A DNA stretch of 64,000 bases from contig NZ_MTQL01000004.1 of the NCBI RefSeq assembly GCF_001984125.1, positions 1 through 64,000 of the forward strand. Reading direction: 5' to 3'. Made by a program: the position numbers and the translations under genes. Numbering within the stretch: position 1 is the stretch's first letter; each line of letters starts with the position of its first letter. The notes under the pieces were generated by a model. That model saw nothing but the letters and a program-made list of their open reading frames with translations. It made no database searches and was not told where the DNA came from. This document shows, in pieces, positions 1 through 8,009 of the stretch. The stretch comes from Leifsonia sp. ALI-44-B (GTDB taxonomy: Bacteria > Actinomycetota > Actinomycetes > Actinomycetales > Microbacteriaceae).

Positions 1-929
1 GTGCGGGCGCGACGGGCCGTGCGCTCGTGGCCCACCCGGGCATCGACAAGGTCGCCTTCACAGGTTCGACGGCCGTGGGCCGCGAGATCGCGCGCACCAT
101 CGCGGGCACCGCGAAGCGCGTCACGCTCGAACTCGGCGGCAAGGCCGCCAACATCGTCTTCGACGACGCGCCCATCGACGAAGCCGTCGAGGGCATCGTC
201 AACGGCATCTTCTTCAACCAGGGCCACGTGTGCTGTGCCGGCTCGCGCCTGCTCGTGCAGGAATCGATCCACGACGAGGTCATCGAGCGCCTGAAGCGCC
301 GCATGTCTACGCTGCGCGTCGGCGACCCGCTCGACAAGAACACCGACGTCGGCGCCATCAACTCCCGCGAACAGCTCGACCGTATCCGCGCGCTGAGCGA
401 CCAGGGTGAGGCCGAAGGTGCCGAGCGCTGGAGCCCCGACTGCGAGTTGCCGACCGACGGATTCTGGTTCAAGCCCACCATCTTCACGGGCGTGTCGACG
501 AGCGACACTATCGCGCGCGAAGAGATCTTCGGGCCCGTGTTGTCGGTCCTGACGTTCCGCACCCCGGCCGAGGCCATCGCCAAGGCGAACAACACGCCCT
601 ACGGCCTCTCGGCGGGCATCTGGAGCGACAAGGGAAGCCGCATCCTGGCCGTGGCCGACAAGCTGCGCGCCGGCGTGATCTGGGCGAACACGTTCAACAA
701 GTTCGACCCGTCGTCGCCGTTCGGCGGCTACAAGGAATCGGGCTACGGGCGTGAGGGCGGCAAGCACGGGCTCGGCGCCTATCTCGCGACCGCGGCATCC
801 GTGACGTCGCTGCCCTCGAGCATCGCCCCCTCTGTGCCCGCCGAGCTGACGACGCCCGCCGAGCCGACCGCCGCCGCACAGGCACCCACGACCGAGACCA
901 CCACCGCCCCGAACGGAGCAGCAGAATGA
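1..929 (+). CDS. Aldehyde dehydrogenase family protein (5' end outside the window)
   Basis: NAD(P)-dependent oxidation of an aldehyde to its acid. The frame is open from base 3, so the N-terminal third is missing. Visible family motifs are the nucleotide-binding FTGSTAVGR, the general-base segment LELGGKAANIVF and the nucleophile segment NQGHVCCAGSR, whose first Cys aligns with the catalytic Cys. EEIFGPV and FGGYKESGYGREGG near the end are also typical. The last ~45 residues are an Ala/Pro/Thr-rich tail beyond the usual ALDH end. The stop overlaps the next gene by 4 nt (ATGA), so the two are translationally coupled. In many Actinobacteria such a tandem ALDH pair follows deoC (deoxyribose-phosphate aldolase); that gene, if present, lies upstream of this window, so the substrate is inferred only. 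Confidence 0.93.
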   Translation, partial: AGATGRALVAHPGIDKVAFTGSTAVGREIARTIAGTAKRVTLELGGKAANIVFDDAPIDEAVEGIVNGIFFNQGHVCCAGSRLLVQESIHDEVIERLKRRMSTLRVGDPLDKNTDVGAINSREQLDRIRALSDQGEAEGAERWSPDCELPTDGFWFKPTIFTGVSTSDTIAREEIFGPVLSVLTFRTPAEAIAKANNTPYGLSAGIWSDKGSRILAVADKLRAGVIWANTFNKFDPSSPFGGYKESGYGREGGKHGLGAYLATAASVTSLPSSIAPSVPAELTTPAEPTAAAQAPTTETTTAPNGAAE

Positions 930-1786
930 GCCGCCTGACCGTGCCCAAGACGTACAAGCTCTACATCGGCGGCAAGTTCCCGCGCAGCGAGTCCGGCCGC
1001 ACCTACGAGGTGCGGGCGGCCGACGGCGGGTTCCTCGCCAACGCCGCCAAGGCCTCGCGCAAGGATGCCCGCGATGCCGTGGTCGCCGCGCGTGCCGCGG
1101 TATCCGGATGGTCAGGTGCAACGGCCTACAACCGCGGGCAGGTGCTCTACCGTATCGCCGAGCTGCTCGAGGGGCGTCGCGCCCAGTTCATCGACGAGAT
1201 CGTGCAGGTCGAAGGCGTCTCGCAGGCCGAGGCCGCCGCGCAGGTCGACGCGGCCATCGACCGCTGGGTCTGGTACGCCGGCTGGGCCGACAAGTACCAG
1301 CAGGTCACGGGCAACGCCAACCCCGTGTCGGGCCCGTACTTCAACCTGAGCGTCGCCGAGCCCACGGGTGTCGTGGCCGTCATCGCGCCCCAGGAGAACA
1401 GCCTCATCGGCCTGGTCGGCGTCGTCGCCCCGGCTCTCGTCGCGGGCAACACCGTCGTGGTCGTGGCCTCAGAGACCGCGCCCCTGTCGGCCATCAGCCT
1501 CGCCGAGGTGCTCGCGACGAGCGATGTGCCCGGGGGAGTCGTCAACATCCTCACGGGTTCGCCCGCCGAGATGGCGCCGTGGCTCGCCGGTCACGCCGAC
1601 GTCAACGCGATCGACCTGACGGGTGCGACCGAGCTCGACTGGGTCGACCTCGAGATCGCGGCCGCCGAGACGCTCAAGCGCGTGCTGCGGCCCGCCGGCG
1701 GGGTGGATGCCGCAGCCCCCGCCCTCGAGCGCATCACGTGGCTCACCGAGACGAAGACCGTCTGGCACACCAAGGCGCTCATCTAG
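926..1786 (+). CDS. Half-length aldehyde dehydrogenase family protein lacking the catalytic Cys
   Basis: 286 aa, against ~480 for a normal ALDH. It matches only the N-terminal NAD-binding half: KLYIGGKFPRSESGRTYEV at the N terminus, the region around EPTGVVAVIAPQENSLIGLVG, and PALVAGNTVVVVASE. It ends after a DLTGATELDWVDLEIAA segment where a full enzyme would carry the GSTxVG motif. I see no LELGGK general-base segment and no GQxCxAG nucleophile. ATG overlaps the upstream ALDH stop by 4 nt, so the two are co-translated. It may be a non-catalytic partner or a structural or regulatory subunit. The frame is clean, so it does not look like a fresh pseudogene. Confidence 0.85.
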   Translation: MSRLTVPKTYKLYIGGKFPRSESGRTYEVRAADGGFLANAAKASRKDARDAVVAARAAVSGWSGATAYNRGQVLYRIAELLEGRRAQFIDEIVQVEGVSQAEAAAQVDAAIDRWVWYAGWADKYQQVTGNANPVSGPYFNLSVAEPTGVVAVIAPQENSLIGLVGVVAPALVAGNTVVVVASETAPLSAISLAEVLATSDVPGGVVNILTGSPAEMAPWLAGHADVNAIDLTGATELDWVDLEIAAAETLKRVLRPAGGVDAAAPALERITWLTETKTVWHTKALI

Positions 1787-1924
1787 CGCAGCCGGCCGCA
1801 GCCGGGCGTACCCGCGCCGCATCCCGCCGCCGCGCTCCGCGCACCCCTCGACGGCCCCGCCCCGTGCTCGCATGCACAGGTCGGGGCCGTCGTCAACGCA
1901 CCCGGCGGTGTCGGTCGTCGCGCG

Positions 1925-1937
1925 TAGGGTCGGAACA
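1925..1937 (+). promoter_or_regulatory. -10 box of a leaderless promoter (SDR/DUF2867 gene)
   Basis: TAGGGT followed by exactly 6 nt and ATG. The predicted transcript begins at or next to the start codon. This is one of about 18 starts in the window with the same geometry. Confidence 0.6.
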
Positions 1938-3457
1938 TGGACCAGCCACACGCATCTTCCCGCCACATCCTCGTCACCGGAGCGACCGGTTACATCGGCG
2001 GGCGCCTGGTTCCGCGCCTGCTCGAGGCGGGCCACACCGTCACGGTGCTCGCGCGCAGTCCGCAGAAGCTGAGCGACGTGCCGTGGGCATCCGAGGTGAC
2101 GGTCGTCGAGGGCGACCTCTCCGACCGCGAGGCCGTGCGGCGCGCGGTCGACGGCGTCGATGTCGTCTACTACCTCGTGCACTCCATGGGGCAGAAGGGC
2201 GACTTCGAGCAGGCTGATCGCGAGGCGGCCGCCACCATGGCCGAGGCATCGGCGCGCGCCGGTGTTGCGCGCATCGTCTACGTGGGCGGGCTGCATCCCG
2301 ACGACCCCGATCTGTCGCGCCACCTGCGCTCCCGTGTCGAGGTGGGCAATGTGTTCCTCGAGTCTTCGGTGCCTTCGATCGTCTTGCAGGCAGGCGTCGT
2401 GATCGGTTCGGGCTCGACCTCGTTCGAGATGATCCGGCACCTCACCGATGTGCTGCCCTACATGCCCGCGCCCAAGTGGGTGCGCAACAAGATCCAGCCC
2501 ATCGCCGTGCGCGATCTGCTCTACTACCTGGTCGAGGCGGCCGTCGTGCCGGGCGAGATCAACCGCACGTTCGACGTGGGCGGCCCCGACGTGCTGCGCT
2601 ACGGCCAGATGATGAACGGCTACGCCCTCGAGGCCGGTCTGCGCCAGCGCGGCATCGCGGCCCTGCCCGTGCTCACTCCGTGGCTCGCGTCGCAGTGGGT
2701 CAACCTCGTCACACCCGTGCCGCGCTCGCTGGCCGTGCCGATCATCGCGTCGCTGCAGCAGAACTGCGTCATGCGCGAACACGATATCGACGGCGTCATC
2801 CCGCGCCCGCCCGAGGGTCTTCTCACCTACCGCCAGTCGGTGCGCCTGGCGCTGCAGCGCGTGAAAGACGGCGAGGTCGAGACCAGCTGGCGCAACGCCT
2901 CGGTCGAGGGCGCGCCGAGCGATCCGCTGCCGAGCGACCCCGACTGGGCCGGGCACACGGTCTGCATCGACAAACGCCAGCAAGAGACGGATGCCTCGCC
3001 CGCCGAGCTCTGGCGCGTCATCGAGGGCATCGGCGGCGAGAACGGGTGGTACTCCTTCCCGCTGGCCTGGGCCATCCGCGGCTGGATGGACCGCATCGTC
3101 GGGGGAGTGGGCCTCCGCCGCGGCCGCAGCAACCCCGCGCGCCTCAACACGGGCGACGCCCTCGACTTCTGGCGCGTCGAGCACATCGAGCGCGGCCGCC
3201 TGCTGCGCCTGCGCGCCGAGATGCGGGTGCCGGGTGGCGCCTGGCTCGAGATGGGTGTCGAACCGCGCGGCGACGGCGGATCGACCTACACGCAGCGCGC
3301 CGTCTTCTTCCCCAAGGGTCTGGGCGGCCGGCTCTACTGGTACTCGCTGGTGCCGTTCCACGGCGTGATCTTCACGGGCATGGCCAACCGCATCACGGCG
3401 GCGGCCCTCGCTCAGACGAAAAAGGATGCCCCGGCAAAGGAGGACGTCGCGGCCTGA
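1937..3457 (+). CDS. NAD(P)-binding SDR-family protein with C-terminal DUF2867-like domain
   Basis: 506 aa fusion. Residues ~10-290 form an atypical extended SDR/NmrA-type Rossmann domain, with ILVTGATGYIGGRL at the N terminus and YYLVHSMGQKGDF, RIVYVGGL and FDVGGPDVL further on. From ~residue 345 to the end lies a SRPBCC-like/DUF2867 region (SPAELWRVIEGIGGENGWY, then FWRVEHIERGRLLRLRAEM). This architecture is common in Actinobacteria, but its substrate is unknown. The start is supported by a probable leaderless promoter: TAGGGT at 1925-1930, then 6 nt, then ATG. It appears to be monocistronic. Confidence 0.88.
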   Translation: MDQPHASSRHILVTGATGYIGGRLVPRLLEAGHTVTVLARSPQKLSDVPWASEVTVVEGDLSDREAVRRAVDGVDVVYYLVHSMGQKGDFEQADREAAATMAEASARAGVARIVYVGGLHPDDPDLSRHLRSRVEVGNVFLESSVPSIVLQAGVVIGSGSTSFEMIRHLTDVLPYMPAPKWVRNKIQPIAVRDLLYYLVEAAVVPGEINRTFDVGGPDVLRYGQMMNGYALEAGLRQRGIAALPVLTPWLASQWVNLVTPVPRSLAVPIIASLQQNCVMREHDIDGVIPRPPEGLLTYRQSVRLALQRVKDGEVETSWRNASVEGAPSDPLPSDPDWAGHTVCIDKRQQETDASPAELWRVIEGIGGENGWYSFPLAWAIRGWMDRIVGGVGLRRGRSNPARLNTGDALDFWRVEHIERGRLLRLRAEMRVPGGAWLEMGVEPRGDGGSTYTQRAVFFPKGLGGRLYWYSLVPFHGVIFTGMANRITAAALAQTKKDAPAKEDVAA

Positions 3458-3662
3458 GTCTCGGCGAGCCCGGCGCGGCACACTGGCGCGGCACACCGGC
3501 GCCACACCGGCGTCATCCAGGCCCCGCAGAGTAGACTCATCGTGCGCCCGTCGTTTGTGATGCCGAGCCGCGAGTCTTCTCGCGTTGATCGATCATCCCC
3601 GCGCCGCCCGCACTCATCGACCACCGGCCGCTCGGCCGGTACTTCGACTGCTCAGGAGGAGC

Positions 3663-5915
3663 ATGCCGTACTCCGGCTTCGGCCAATCATCGGGGGGCCG
3701 TTCTGCCGGCTCCCGTTCGTCAGGGGGCCGTTCGACGGGCCGCGCCACCACACGTGGCGGTTCATCGGGCCGTTCGGGCCGCGGACAGGGTTCCCGCCAG
3801 TCGTCCCGTCACGACGACGCCGCGCCCATCATCCCGATCCTCGCCCGCAAGGTGCGCGAGGTCGAGGCCAAGGCGCAGAAGGGCAAGGTCGGCCCCACCA
3901 ACCGCACCAAGTTCCAGGTCATCGCGTTCCTGGTGCGCGAAGAGCGCGCCAAGGTCAAAGCCGACCAGGAGATGGACCCGGCTATCCGCACCGAGCTGCT
4001 CAAGCGCCTCGACGGCGTGGCCACCATCCTCGCCAAGACCGCCGCGCGTGACACCTCGCTCATCACCCTGCTCGAGGCGGATGCCGCCACCACCCCCGTT
4101 GCCCAGAAGCTGCGCCGCGACTGGCTGCTCGAATCGGGCGCCGAGCTGAGCCCCGACGAGCTCATCATCACGACGACGAAGCCCGCACCCGCCGAGGTCG
4201 TCCCGCCCGAGCTCGCGCAGCGTCAGGTCATCCCGCAGTCGGTCAAGGCGCGTCAGCTCGCCAACCCGTTCCTGCCGCCCGACTTCAGCAAGGTGCAGCC
4301 CACCGAGGCCCCCCGTCGTCGCCTCGACGGCTGGGAGCTCATGGGCCCGCTCTACAAAGCCTTCGAGATGGGATCGGGTGGGTCCGTCGCGTCGATGGAG
4401 CTGCCAGAGGCCCCCAAGCTCGACCGCATCTCGCCCCCCGGCCGCGAGGTCATGAAGCACCAGGCGCGTTTCGTCGAGAGCGTGCGCCTCGGCCACCGCA
4501 GCTTCCTGCTCGCCGATGAGCCCGGCCTCGGCAAGACCGCGCAGTCGGTCCTCGCCGCCTCGGTGGCCGACGCCTACCCCCTGCTCGCCGTCGTGCCCAA
4601 CGTCGTCAAGATGAACTGGGCGCGCGAGGTCGAGCGGTGGACGCCGAACCGCCGGGCCACCGTCATCCACGGCGATGGCGCCACGCTCGATGCCTTCGCC
4701 GACATCGTCGTCGTCAACTACGAGGTGCTCGACCGGCACCTCGCCTGGCTCGGCACCCTCGGGTTCCGCGGCATGGTCGTCGACGAGGCGCACTTCATCA
4801 AGAACCTGCACTCGCAGCGCTCGCAGCACGTGCTCAACCTGGCCAACCGCATCCGCAGCAATACGCCGGGCGGCGACCCGCTCATGCTGGCGCTCACGGG
4901 AACGCCGCTGATCAACGACGTCGAAGACTTCAACGCCATCTGGCAGTTCCTCGGCTGGGTCAAGGGCGACCGTCCCTCGCCCGAGCTCATGGAGCGGCTC
5001 GAAGAGACGGGTCTCACGCCCGCCGACCACGGCTTCTATCCCGCGGCCCGCACGGCCGTCATCGACATGGGCATCGTGCGCCGGCGCAAGACCGACGTGG
5101 CGAAGGACCTGCCCGACAAGCTCGTGGCCGATCTGCCCGTCGAGCTCGACGACGAGGTGGGTCGCAGCATCCGCCAGGCCGAGCGCGAGCTGGGCGACCG
5201 CCTGCGCGCCCGCTACGACCGCATCATCGAGGCGCGCCCCGACCGCCCCGACCGCATCACGCGCTTCGGCGAGCCCGACGAAGACATCATGCGCCTCGTG
5301 GCGCAGGGTGAACTCGACGAGGCCAAGGGCTCGGGCGGCGCCGAGAACGTCTTCACCATGGTGCGCAAGATCGGTCAGGCCAAGGCCGGGCTCGCGGCCG
5401 ATTACACGGCTCAGCTCGTTCGTTCGGTCGGCAAGGTCGTGTTCTTCGCCAAGCACATCGACGTCATGGACACGGCCGAGCGCGTCTTCGCCGAGCGCGG
5501 CCTCAAGACCGTCTCGATCCGAGGCGACCAGACGACGCCCGTGCGCCAGAACGCCATCGACGCATTCAACGGCGACCCCGACGTGCAGGTGGCGGTGTGT
5601 TCGCTGACCGCCGCCGGCGTGGGCCTCAACCTGCAGGCCGCCTCGAACGTCGTGCTCGCCGAGCTCAGCTGGACGGCCGCCGAGCAGACGCAGGCCATCG
5701 ACCGCGTGCACCGCATCGGCCAGGGCGAACCCGTCACGGCGTGGCGCATCATCGCGGCGCACACCATCGACACCAAGATCGCCGAGCTCATCGACTCGAA
5801 GCAGGGTCTCGCGGCCCGCGCCCTGGACGGCAGCGATCAGGATGTCGCGTCGAGCGATTCGGTGCAGCTCAACGCCCTCATCCACCTGTTGCGGTCGTCG
5901 TTCGAGGTCATCTAG
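3663..5915 (+). CDS. SNF2-family DEAD/DEAH-box helicase
   Basis: 750 aa ATP-dependent DNA translocase. The start is ATG 3663, behind the Shine-Dalgarno sequence AGGAGG; an upstream in-frame ATG at 3585 has no such site. Residues 1-50 are a low-complexity Gly/Ser/Arg tail with SGGRS/RGG-like repeats. Walker A is DEPGLGKTAQ (~285), the DEAH box is VVDEAHFIKN (~372), motif III is LTGTPLIND, and the C-terminal motif VI is QAIDRVHRIGQG (~677-688). The order fits SNF2 helicases of the SMARCAL1/HepA type. Its stop overlaps the GTG of the next gene, a membrane protein. A candidate -10 (TAGACT, 3532-3537) would give a leader of ~120 nt. Confidence 0.95.
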   Translation: MPYSGFGQSSGGRSAGSRSSGGRSTGRATTRGGSSGRSGRGQGSRQSSRHDDAAPIIPILARKVREVEAKAQKGKVGPTNRTKFQVIAFLVREERAKVKADQEMDPAIRTELLKRLDGVATILAKTAARDTSLITLLEADAATTPVAQKLRRDWLLESGAELSPDELIITTTKPAPAEVVPPELAQRQVIPQSVKARQLANPFLPPDFSKVQPTEAPRRRLDGWELMGPLYKAFEMGSGGSVASMELPEAPKLDRISPPGREVMKHQARFVESVRLGHRSFLLADEPGLGKTAQSVLAASVADAYPLLAVVPNVVKMNWAREVERWTPNRRATVIHGDGATLDAFADIVVVNYEVLDRHLAWLGTLGFRGMVVDEAHFIKNLHSQRSQHVLNLANRIRSNTPGGDPLMLALTGTPLINDVEDFNAIWQFLGWVKGDRPSPELMERLEETGLTPADHGFYPAARTAVIDMGIVRRRKTDVAKDLPDKLVADLPVELDDEVGRSIRQAERELGDRLRARYDRIIEARPDRPDRITRFGEPDEDIMRLVAQGELDEAKGSGGAENVFTMVRKIGQAKAGLAADYTAQLVRSVGKVVFFAKHIDVMDTAERVFAERGLKTVSIRGDQTTPVRQNAIDAFNGDPDVQVAVCSLTAAGVGLNLQAASNVVLAELSWTAAEQTQAIDRVHRIGQGEPVTAWRIIAAHTIDTKIAELIDSKQGLAARALDGSDQDVASSDSVQLNALIHLLRSSFEVI

Positions 5916-6442
5916 TGGCGGGGCGCACCTCACGCCCGGCCGCGGGTGGCGGCGACGAGCGCAAGAGCGCGTTCCAGCGCGGACGGGAGGCGGCGGCGCG
6001 GGGCGACTCGTTCCGTTCGGGATCGGGCTCACGTTCCGGCTCCAGTGCTGGCTCCAGTGCCAGTTCCGGCGCGCGCGGTCGCGGCCGCACGCCCGAACCG
6101 ATTCCGACGCGCCCGGCGCTCGCGCCCGCCCTCGTGGCGGCCATCGCGCTGTTCGCGGGTGTCGCCCTCATCGGCAACACGTGGTTCGTCGTCATCCTCT
6201 ATGTCGTGGCCATCTTCGCCGCAATCATGGCCGTCTATGCGGTCCAGGCGGGCAAGCCGTTCTGGCTCGCGCTCTTCGTGCCCGTCATCGCGCTGTGGAA
6301 CCCGATCTTCCCGTTGCCCTACGCGGACTGGTTCGCGCAGAGCGAGGGGCTGCCGTGGATCGTCGCCCAACCGGTCGCGGCCGTGCTGCTCGTCGTCGCG
6401 GGCATCTTCATCCGGGGCGAGCGCATTCCCGAACGGGACTGA
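5915..6442 (+). CDS. Small four-helix membrane protein, function unknown
   Basis: 175 aa. The GTG start overlaps the helicase stop (TAGTG), which implies translational coupling. Residues ~1-65 are a Ser/Gly/Arg-rich soluble tail. Four hydrophobic segments follow (ALVAAIALFAGVALIG, WFVVILYVVAIFAAIMAVY, FWLALFVPVIALW, VAAVLLVVAGIFI), with a conserved-looking NPIFPLPYADWF loop. It resembles small actinobacterial DUF6804-like proteins, but I cannot confirm the family. A terminator follows at once. Confidence 0.75.
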   Translation: MAGRTSRPAAGGGDERKSAFQRGREAAARGDSFRSGSGSRSGSSAGSSASSGARGRGRTPEPIPTRPALAPALVAAIALFAGVALIGNTWFVVILYVVAIFAAIMAVYAVQAGKPFWLALFVPVIALWNPIFPLPYADWFAQSEGLPWIVAQPVAAVLLVVAGIFIRGERIPERD

Positions 6443-6456
6443 GCGCGAGCATCCAT

Positions 6457-6480
6457 CGCACGCACGCACGCACGCACGCA
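6457..6480 (+). repeat. Tetranucleotide microsatellite (CGCA)6
   Basis: Six perfect head-to-tail CGCA units between the stop codon at 6442 and the terminator hairpin. Confidence 0.9.
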
Positions 6481-6483
6481 ACG

Positions 6484-6521
6484 AAAAAGGGCCCATCGCA
6501 CACGCGATCGGCCCTTTTTCG
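6484..6521. terminator. Bidirectional rho-independent terminator
   Basis: GAAAAAGGGCC and its complement GGCCCTTTTTC flank a GC-rich loop. The A-tract and T-tract let it serve both the membrane-protein gene (+) and the convergent mycoredoxin gene (-). Confidence 0.85.
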
Positions 6522-6532
6522 TCACCGGGGAA

Positions 6533-6790
6533 CTACACGCCGAGGCGCTGCTTCACCTCGATGACGGACGGGTTCGTGGCGGTCGAGCCATCGGGGAAGA
6601 TGACGGTGGGCACGGTCTGGTTGCCGCCGTTGGCCTTCTCGACGATCTCGGCCGTGCCGGGGACCTCTTCGATGTTGACCTCGGTGTAGCCGATTCCCGC
6701 CGACGTCAGCTGCTGCTTCAAGCGGTTGCAGTAGCCGCACCACGAGGTGCTGAACATGGTGATGGTTCCGTTTTCGGGGGTGTAATCCAT
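6533..6790 (-). CDS. Mycoredoxin (glutaredoxin-like)
   Basis: 85 aa cytosolic thioredoxin-fold protein. The active site is WCGYC (Cys18/Cys21) in FSTSWCGYCNRLKQQL, followed by the cis-Pro segment TVPTVIF and a C-terminal helix. The CGYC variant is typical of actinobacterial mycoredoxin-1, which reduces protein-mycothiol mixed disulfides; E. coli-type glutaredoxins have CPYC. AGAGGA lies 8 nt before the ATG. It is transcribed divergently from pfkA. Confidence 0.92.
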   Translation of the reverse strand: MDYTPENGTITMFSTSWCGYCNRLKQQLTSAGIGYTEVNIEEVPGTAEIVEKANGGNQTVPTVIFPDGSTATNPSVIEVKQRLGV

Positions 6791-6884
6791 GATGTCGATC
6801 CTCTCAGACGCTGGGGCGCGCTATCTTGGTTGAAGCGCAGAAGCTGCCTCTTTCATTCCCCCAGCACTAGAGGAACAGAACTTT

Positions 6885-7913
6885 ATGAGAATTGGTGTGC
6901 TCACCAGCGGTGGAGATTGTCCGGGACTCAACGCGGTCATCCGCGGGGCCGTGCTCAAGGGCACGAAGATCTACAACCAGGAGTTCGTCGGCATCCGCGA
7001 CGGCTGGCGGGGGGTCGTCGAGGGTCTGACGATGCCGCTCGACCGGCACAGCGTGCGCGGATTGTCGAAGCAGGGCGGCACGGTGCTCGGCACGAGCCGC
7101 ACCAACCCGTTCGAGGGCCCGCACGGCGGCCCCAAGAACGTGCAGGCCACGCTCGACCGCCTCGGCATCGACGCGCTCATCGCCATCGGCGGCGAAGGCA
7201 CCCTGGCCGCGGCCAAGCGCCTCACCGACGAGGGCCTCAAGATCGTGGGCGTTCCGAAGACCATCGACAACGACCTCGACGCCACCGACTATTCGTTCGG
7301 GTTCGACACGGCCGTCGAGATCGCCACCGAGGCCATCGATCGCCTGCGCACGACGGGCGAGTCGCACAAGCGTTGCATGGTGGTCGAGGTCATGGGCCGC
7401 CACGTCGGCTGGATCGCGCTGCACGCCGGCATGGCCGCCGGGGCCCACGCCATCCTCATTCCCGAGCGCCCTCAGTCGGTCGACCAGATCTGCGACTGGG
7501 CGAAGAGCGTCGCCGACCGCGGCCGCGCGCCCGTCATCGTCGTGTCAGAGGGCTTCACGCTCGACACCATGGAATCGGCGCACTCCGAGAAGGGTCTCGA
7601 CGCCTTCAACCGCCCCCGCCTCGGCGGCATCGGCGATGTGCTCGCGCCCATCATCGAGGAGCGCACGGGCATCGAGTCGCGCTCGACCGTTCTCGGTCAC
7701 CTGCAGCGCGGCGGCGTCCCGAGCGCCTACGACCGCGTGCTGTCGACGCGCCTCGGCATGGCGGCGATCGACTCGGTCATGAACGGCGAGTGGGGCACCA
7801 TGGTGGCCCTCCGCGGCACCGAGCTCGTCAACGTTCCGTTCGCCGACGCCCTCGGCGGGTTGAAGAAGGTTCCCGCGGCGCGCTACGACGAGGCCGCGAT
7901 CCTCTTCGGTTGA
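6885..7913 (+). CDS. pfkA: 6-phosphofructokinase
   Basis: 342 aa. Phosphorylates fructose 6-phosphate to the 1,6-bisphosphate in glycolysis. Seen are the N-terminal TSGGDCPGLNAVIRG, IGGEGTL (102-106) and VPKTIDNDLDAT (~123-134), plus RHVGWIALHAG and LGHLQRGG. The GGEG motif keeps Gly where PPi-dependent enzymes carry Asp, but PKTIDND keeps Lys where E. coli ATP-PFK has Gly. This mixed signature is known in actinomycete ATP-PFKs and makes the phosphoryl donor (ATP likely, PPi possible) uncertain from sequence alone. AGAGGAA precedes the ATG. Confidence 0.96.
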   Translation: MRIGVLTSGGDCPGLNAVIRGAVLKGTKIYNQEFVGIRDGWRGVVEGLTMPLDRHSVRGLSKQGGTVLGTSRTNPFEGPHGGPKNVQATLDRLGIDALIAIGGEGTLAAAKRLTDEGLKIVGVPKTIDNDLDATDYSFGFDTAVEIATEAIDRLRTTGESHKRCMVVEVMGRHVGWIALHAGMAAGAHAILIPERPQSVDQICDWAKSVADRGRAPVIVVSEGFTLDTMESAHSEKGLDAFNRPRLGGIGDVLAPIIEERTGIESRSTVLGHLQRGGVPSAYDRVLSTRLGMAAIDSVMNGEWGTMVALRGTELVNVPFADALGGLKKVPAARYDEAAILFG

Positions 7914-7944
7914 TCGGCGTCGTCACAGAACGGCTTGCTCACAG

Positions 7945-7993
7945 AACGGGCCCCGGATGCTTCAGCGTGACGCTGAGACATCCGGGGCCCGTT
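7945..7993. terminator. Long two-tier terminator hairpin between pfkA and ptrB
   Basis: The outer 15-bp stem AACGGGCCCCGGATG / CATCCGGGGCCCGTT is capped by an inner TCAGCG-TGA-CGCTGA hairpin. It sits between two convergent genes and is likely to serve both. Confidence 0.85.
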
Positions 7994-8009
7994 TCGTGCC
8001 GCTCGGCTC

